A DNA stretch of 33,601 nt from assembly GCA_902783035.1 (NCBI GenBank), contig CACZPK010000010.1, forward strand, positions 1 through 33,601. Reading direction: 5' to 3'. Positions within the stretch are counted from its first letter, which is position 1. Each line of letters begins with the position of its first letter. Under the pieces are notes generated by a model. That model was not told where the DNA came from, made no database searches, and worked only from the letters and a program-made list of their open reading frames with translations. Below, piece by piece: positions 31,398 through 33,601 of this stretch. Made by a program: the position numbers and the translations under genes. This DNA is from Oscillospiraceae bacterium. Its GTDB lineage: Bacteria > Bacillota > Clostridia > Oscillospirales > Oscillospiraceae.

Positions 31398-33016
31398 TGA
31401 GACCTGATACTTGTCGACAGACGGAAACCGCATTCTATAACGGTAGGATATACACCGCGGATGAGGCGTTTCCCTTTGCGCGCTCGTTTGTCGTACGCGA
31501 CGGAAGGTTTGCTTCGGTCGGGGACGACACGGCTGCGCAGGTCTGCGCGCACCGGGTTGATCTCGGCGGGCGTTGTGTAATCCCGGGGCTGGTGGATTCG
31601 CACTGCCACATTCTCAGCGGCTTGCAGCGCGCGGCGATGAACCTGATCAAGCTGGACGAGGGGACAAAGCCAGAGACGCTGGCCGCAGCGCTCCTCGCGC
31701 GCGCGAAATCGGAGGGCGACGGCGTGCTCAGCGCAATGGGCATCAATCTGACGCAGGGTGCGTTTTCCGCCCGCGACCTTGACGGCGCGTTCCCGGCGCG
31801 CCCGGTGCTGGTGTTCAGCTTTGACGGCCACGCGCTGCTGCTCAACCACCGGGCGATGGAGCTGCTGCATATTGACAGGGACACCGAAGACCCGGACGAG
31901 AACAGTTACTTTGTCCGGGACGGGAATGGCGAGCCGACGGGGCTGGTGATTGAAATTCCCGCAATGATGCGCTGCCGCGCATTAGTGGATGCCGAGGGCG
32001 CGGCATCGGAGGAGACGCTGAGCGGGCTGTTGGACGCATACGCAGCGCTGGGCTATACCACGGTTTTCGACGCTATGTCAGCGGACGGCGAGACGGCGGA
32101 TGTCTTCCCACTGCTGCGGGACTTTGCCCAAGCCGGACGGATGTCGTTGCGACTGTCCGCCAGCTTTTGCTACCACGGCGAAGCGTACATCGAGCCGGGC
32201 GAGGCGCTGGAGCAGCTGCGCGCGCTGCGGCGCTCCTGCGGCTTTGCCGATTTACGCGCGGACACGCTCAAGCTCATCACCGACGGCACGGTGGAGGAGC
32301 GCTCCGCGCTGCTCTCCGCGCCTTACGCAGATCAGCCAGGGTACCGGGGCAGTGCGCTCATTGACCCGGCGGACATGATGCGCATGGCGCGCCTCGCCAC
32401 GGAGGACGGTTTCCATATCCACATCCACGCCATCGGCGACCTCGCAGTCAGCCGCGCGCTGGACACGCTCTGCGCGTTGGGGAAGACGTCGGGGACGAAG
32501 ACCATCGCCCACAACCAGCTCTATCGCCCGGAGGACGTTGCGCGCATCGCCCGAGCCGGGGATATTTTCTTCCAGACCACGCCGCATTGGGTGACGGCGG
32601 ACGACTACACGCTCGCGCGGCTTGGGGAGGAGCGCTATGCCCGCCAGTTCCCGGTCGGCACGATGCGGAGACACGGCGTGACCGTCAGCTTTGGCAGCGA
32701 CACCTATCTGGACGAGCCGCTCGCAAACGCCTTTGCGGGGATGTATTGCGCCGTCGCCCGCGGGGATGCCGGACTGTACCCGCCTAAGGACGAAGGCATC
32801 TCCCGCGCTTCGGCGCTCGCCGCCTACACGATTGCGGGGGCGCGGCAGCTCGGCTGGGGGGACGAGACCGGAAGCATCACTGCGGGGAAGTCCGCAGACT
32901 TCGCGGTGCTGGATCGGGACGTGATGACCTGCCCGCTTGACGAACTGGCGCGGACGCAGGTTCGGGAAACATGGTTCCACGGAAACGTGGTCTACAGGAA
33001 GTCAGACAAATTATAA
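31397..33016 (+). CDS. YtcJ-like metal-dependent amidohydrolase
   Basis: A 539-residue protein; ATG 31397 shares a base with the STAS stop (a GTG three bases earlier is possible). It shows the amidohydrolase superfamily layout: an N-terminal beta domain (YNGRIYTADEAFPFARSF), VDSHCHILSG with metal ligands His69 and His71, LKLITDGTVEERSA for the bridging Lys, a HIHAIGD ligand pair, a later AHNQL, and SFGSDTYLDEP with the catalytic Asp. The C-terminal AGKSADFAVLDRD strand is typical of YtcJ/Amidohydro_3 proteins. It has no signal peptide, so it is cytoplasmic. Relatives cleave N-acyl or N-formyl amides. The neighbouring GH3 gene forms amides, suggesting synthesis and hydrolysis of the same bond. 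Confidence 0.85.
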   Translation: MRPDTCRQTETAFYNGRIYTADEAFPFARSFVVRDGRFASVGDDTAAQVCAHRVDLGGRCVIPGLVDSHCHILSGLQRAAMNLIKLDEGTKPETLAAALLARAKSEGDGVLSAMGINLTQGAFSARDLDGAFPARPVLVFSFDGHALLLNHRAMELLHIDRDTEDPDENSYFVRDGNGEPTGLVIEIPAMMRCRALVDAEGAASEETLSGLLDAYAALGYTTVFDAMSADGETADVFPLLRDFAQAGRMSLRLSASFCYHGEAYIEPGEALEQLRALRRSCGFADLRADTLKLITDGTVEERSALLSAPYADQPGYRGSALIDPADMMRMARLATEDGFHIHIHAIGDLAVSRALDTLCALGKTSGTKTIAHNQLYRPEDVARIARAGDIFFQTTPHWVTADDYTLARLGEERYARQFPVGTMRRHGVTVSFGSDTYLDEPLANAFAGMYCAVARGDAGLYPPKDEGISRASALAAYTIAGARQLGWGDETGSITAGKSADFAVLDRDVMTCPLDELARTQVRETWFHGNVVYRKSDKL

Positions 33017-33034
33017 CATAGGAGGAAACGTAAC

Positions 33035-33601
33035 ATGAACCAAACTTATCTTGCTTATGAACAGAACTCAGGGCTTGGGCTGGAAGCGTGGCATGACTTT
33101 CTGGAGCGGGAGACCGTCGAGCCGATGACCTGCACGACGGCGTTGCTGATGAAGCTGCTGGACGACAACAAAGACACAGTGTACGGGCGCAAGTACGGCT
33201 TCGCGGAAATCCACAGTGTCGAGGACTATCAAAAGCGCGTGCCCGTCGTCACCTACGACGAACTCGCACCGTACATCGAGCGCATGGCAAATGGCGAGCG
33301 GAACATCCTCACGGCCTATCCATACAGCCACTTCAACGAGACCTCCGGCACCGTGGGCGCGCCGAAACTGATTCCCATGTCTGATCCGCAGTCGGACGTA
33401 TTCGGAAAGTACAACAACCTCATCATGTATGGCATTATGCGCGAGCAGCTCGATCCCGACTGGATGGAAGGGCGCGGCTTCTGCACCTCCAGCGGCAACT
33501 GCCGCACGCTGGAAAGCGGCCTGACCGTGGGCGAAGCATCTGCAAAGATGGCGGACTACATCAAGGGCGGCAAGGACGCGCTGGACAAGATGGTGCGCAC
33601 G
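33035..33601 (+). CDS. GH3-family acyl-adenylating / amide-forming enzyme, N-terminal part
   Basis: The first 189 codons of a gene running off the window, with ATG 33035 after GGAGGA. The sequence matches GH3 proteins, bacterial relatives of plant enzymes that join acids to amino acids: YGRKYGFAEIHSVEDYQKRVP, then PYIERMANGERNILTAYP, and HFNETSGTVGAPKLIPMS, where TSGT is the phosphate-binding motif 1 for ATP. Plant GH3 enzymes activate a carboxylate as acyl-AMP, releasing PPi, then form an amide. It lies 18 bases downstream of the amidohydrolase and is in the same transcript. The substrate of bacterial members is not known to me. Confidence 0.8.
   Translation, partial: MNQTYLAYEQNSGLGLEAWHDFLERETVEPMTCTTALLMKLLDDNKDTVYGRKYGFAEIHSVEDYQKRVPVVTYDELAPYIERMANGERNILTAYPYSHFNETSGTVGAPKLIPMSDPQSDVFGKYNNLIMYGIMREQLDPDWMEGRGFCTSSGNCRTLESGLTVGEASAKMADYIKGGKDALDKMVRT

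Noticed and set aside
1-33601. Genome-wide amber recoding
   Set aside because: TAG ends ordinary genes at 2019, 5186, 6032 and 14327-14329, so TAG is a working stop here; the two internal TAGs are reported as local oddities only.
1-33601. tRNA, rRNA or CRISPR arrays
   Set aside because: No cloverleaf-like segment, rRNA-like block or regularly spaced repeats were noticed on either strand when reading the intergenic stretches; short tRNAs could still be missed by eye.

Overview
The window reads as a fairly high-GC Bacillota (Firmicutes) chromosome, most likely a gut Oscillospiraceae-type clostridium. The phylum call rests on strong AGGAGG-type ribosome binding sites with ATG, GTG and TTG starts, a DUF6465-type protein, a CD1871A-type CXXC protein, an SLH-anchored enzyme and a SpoIIAA-like STAS protein. 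The family call is inference; there is no rRNA or other marker gene here.

Positions 2-7432 (+ strand) are a tightly packed accessory module of about eleven genes, probably the DNA-processing part of an integrative or conjugative element. In order it holds the C-terminal end of an unknown protein, a prokaryotic E2-like (Prok-E2 family D / PRTRC-B-like) protein, a Rad52-type annealase, a DpnD/PcfM-like small protein, a Rad50/SbcC-like ATPase with a zinc-hook CXXC, a CHC2-TOPRIM primase, and several unknown proteins. Two of the unknowns are adjacent small Cys-rich proteins, one of only 54 codons. A strong hairpin at 7447-7485 ends the module against a convergent DUF6465-like gene.

Positions 8343-16578 are almost all on the - strand. 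First comes a three-gene extracytoplasmic thiol/redox operon: a TlpA-like lipoprotein with a C-terminal prealbumin-like domain, a CXXC membrane protein, and a NapH-like Fe-S membrane protein fused to a thioredoxin domain. Next is a decayed surface-protein fragment beside nested inverted repeats, then a stand-alone receiver-domain protein coupled to a tiny membrane peptide. These are followed by a run with a multi-span membrane protein, an AIM24/TIGR00266 protein and a DUF3592-like protein, and finally a LytS-like histidine kinase with an unusual XRE-HTH/receiver response regulator.

Positions 17-22 kb (+ strand) are a worn region. It holds a PAP2 phosphatase remnant with a frame break and an in-frame TAG, a membrane protein, three tandem VOC-fold paralogues bracketed by hairpins, half of a MATE transporter, and a secreted SLH-HAD phosphatase.

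Positions 22.1-33.6 kb (+ strand) are the most interesting part. Two paralogous condensation/acyltransferase-like genes (one frameshifted) are followed by a membrane-anchored family II pyrophosphatase-like DHH protein, a MATE transporter, and a second MATE protein fused to a degenerate RsbW-like ATPase domain. After these come a MORN/Sel1 lipoprotein split by an in-frame TAG, a STAS anti-anti-sigma-like protein, a YtcJ-like amidohydrolase and the start of a GH3-family acyl-adenylating/amide-forming enzyme. My working hypothesis is that this locus makes, trims and exports an acyl-amide or amino-acid-conjugate small molecule, with transport gated by a partner-switch built into the transporter. 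That is inference from domain content and gene order only.
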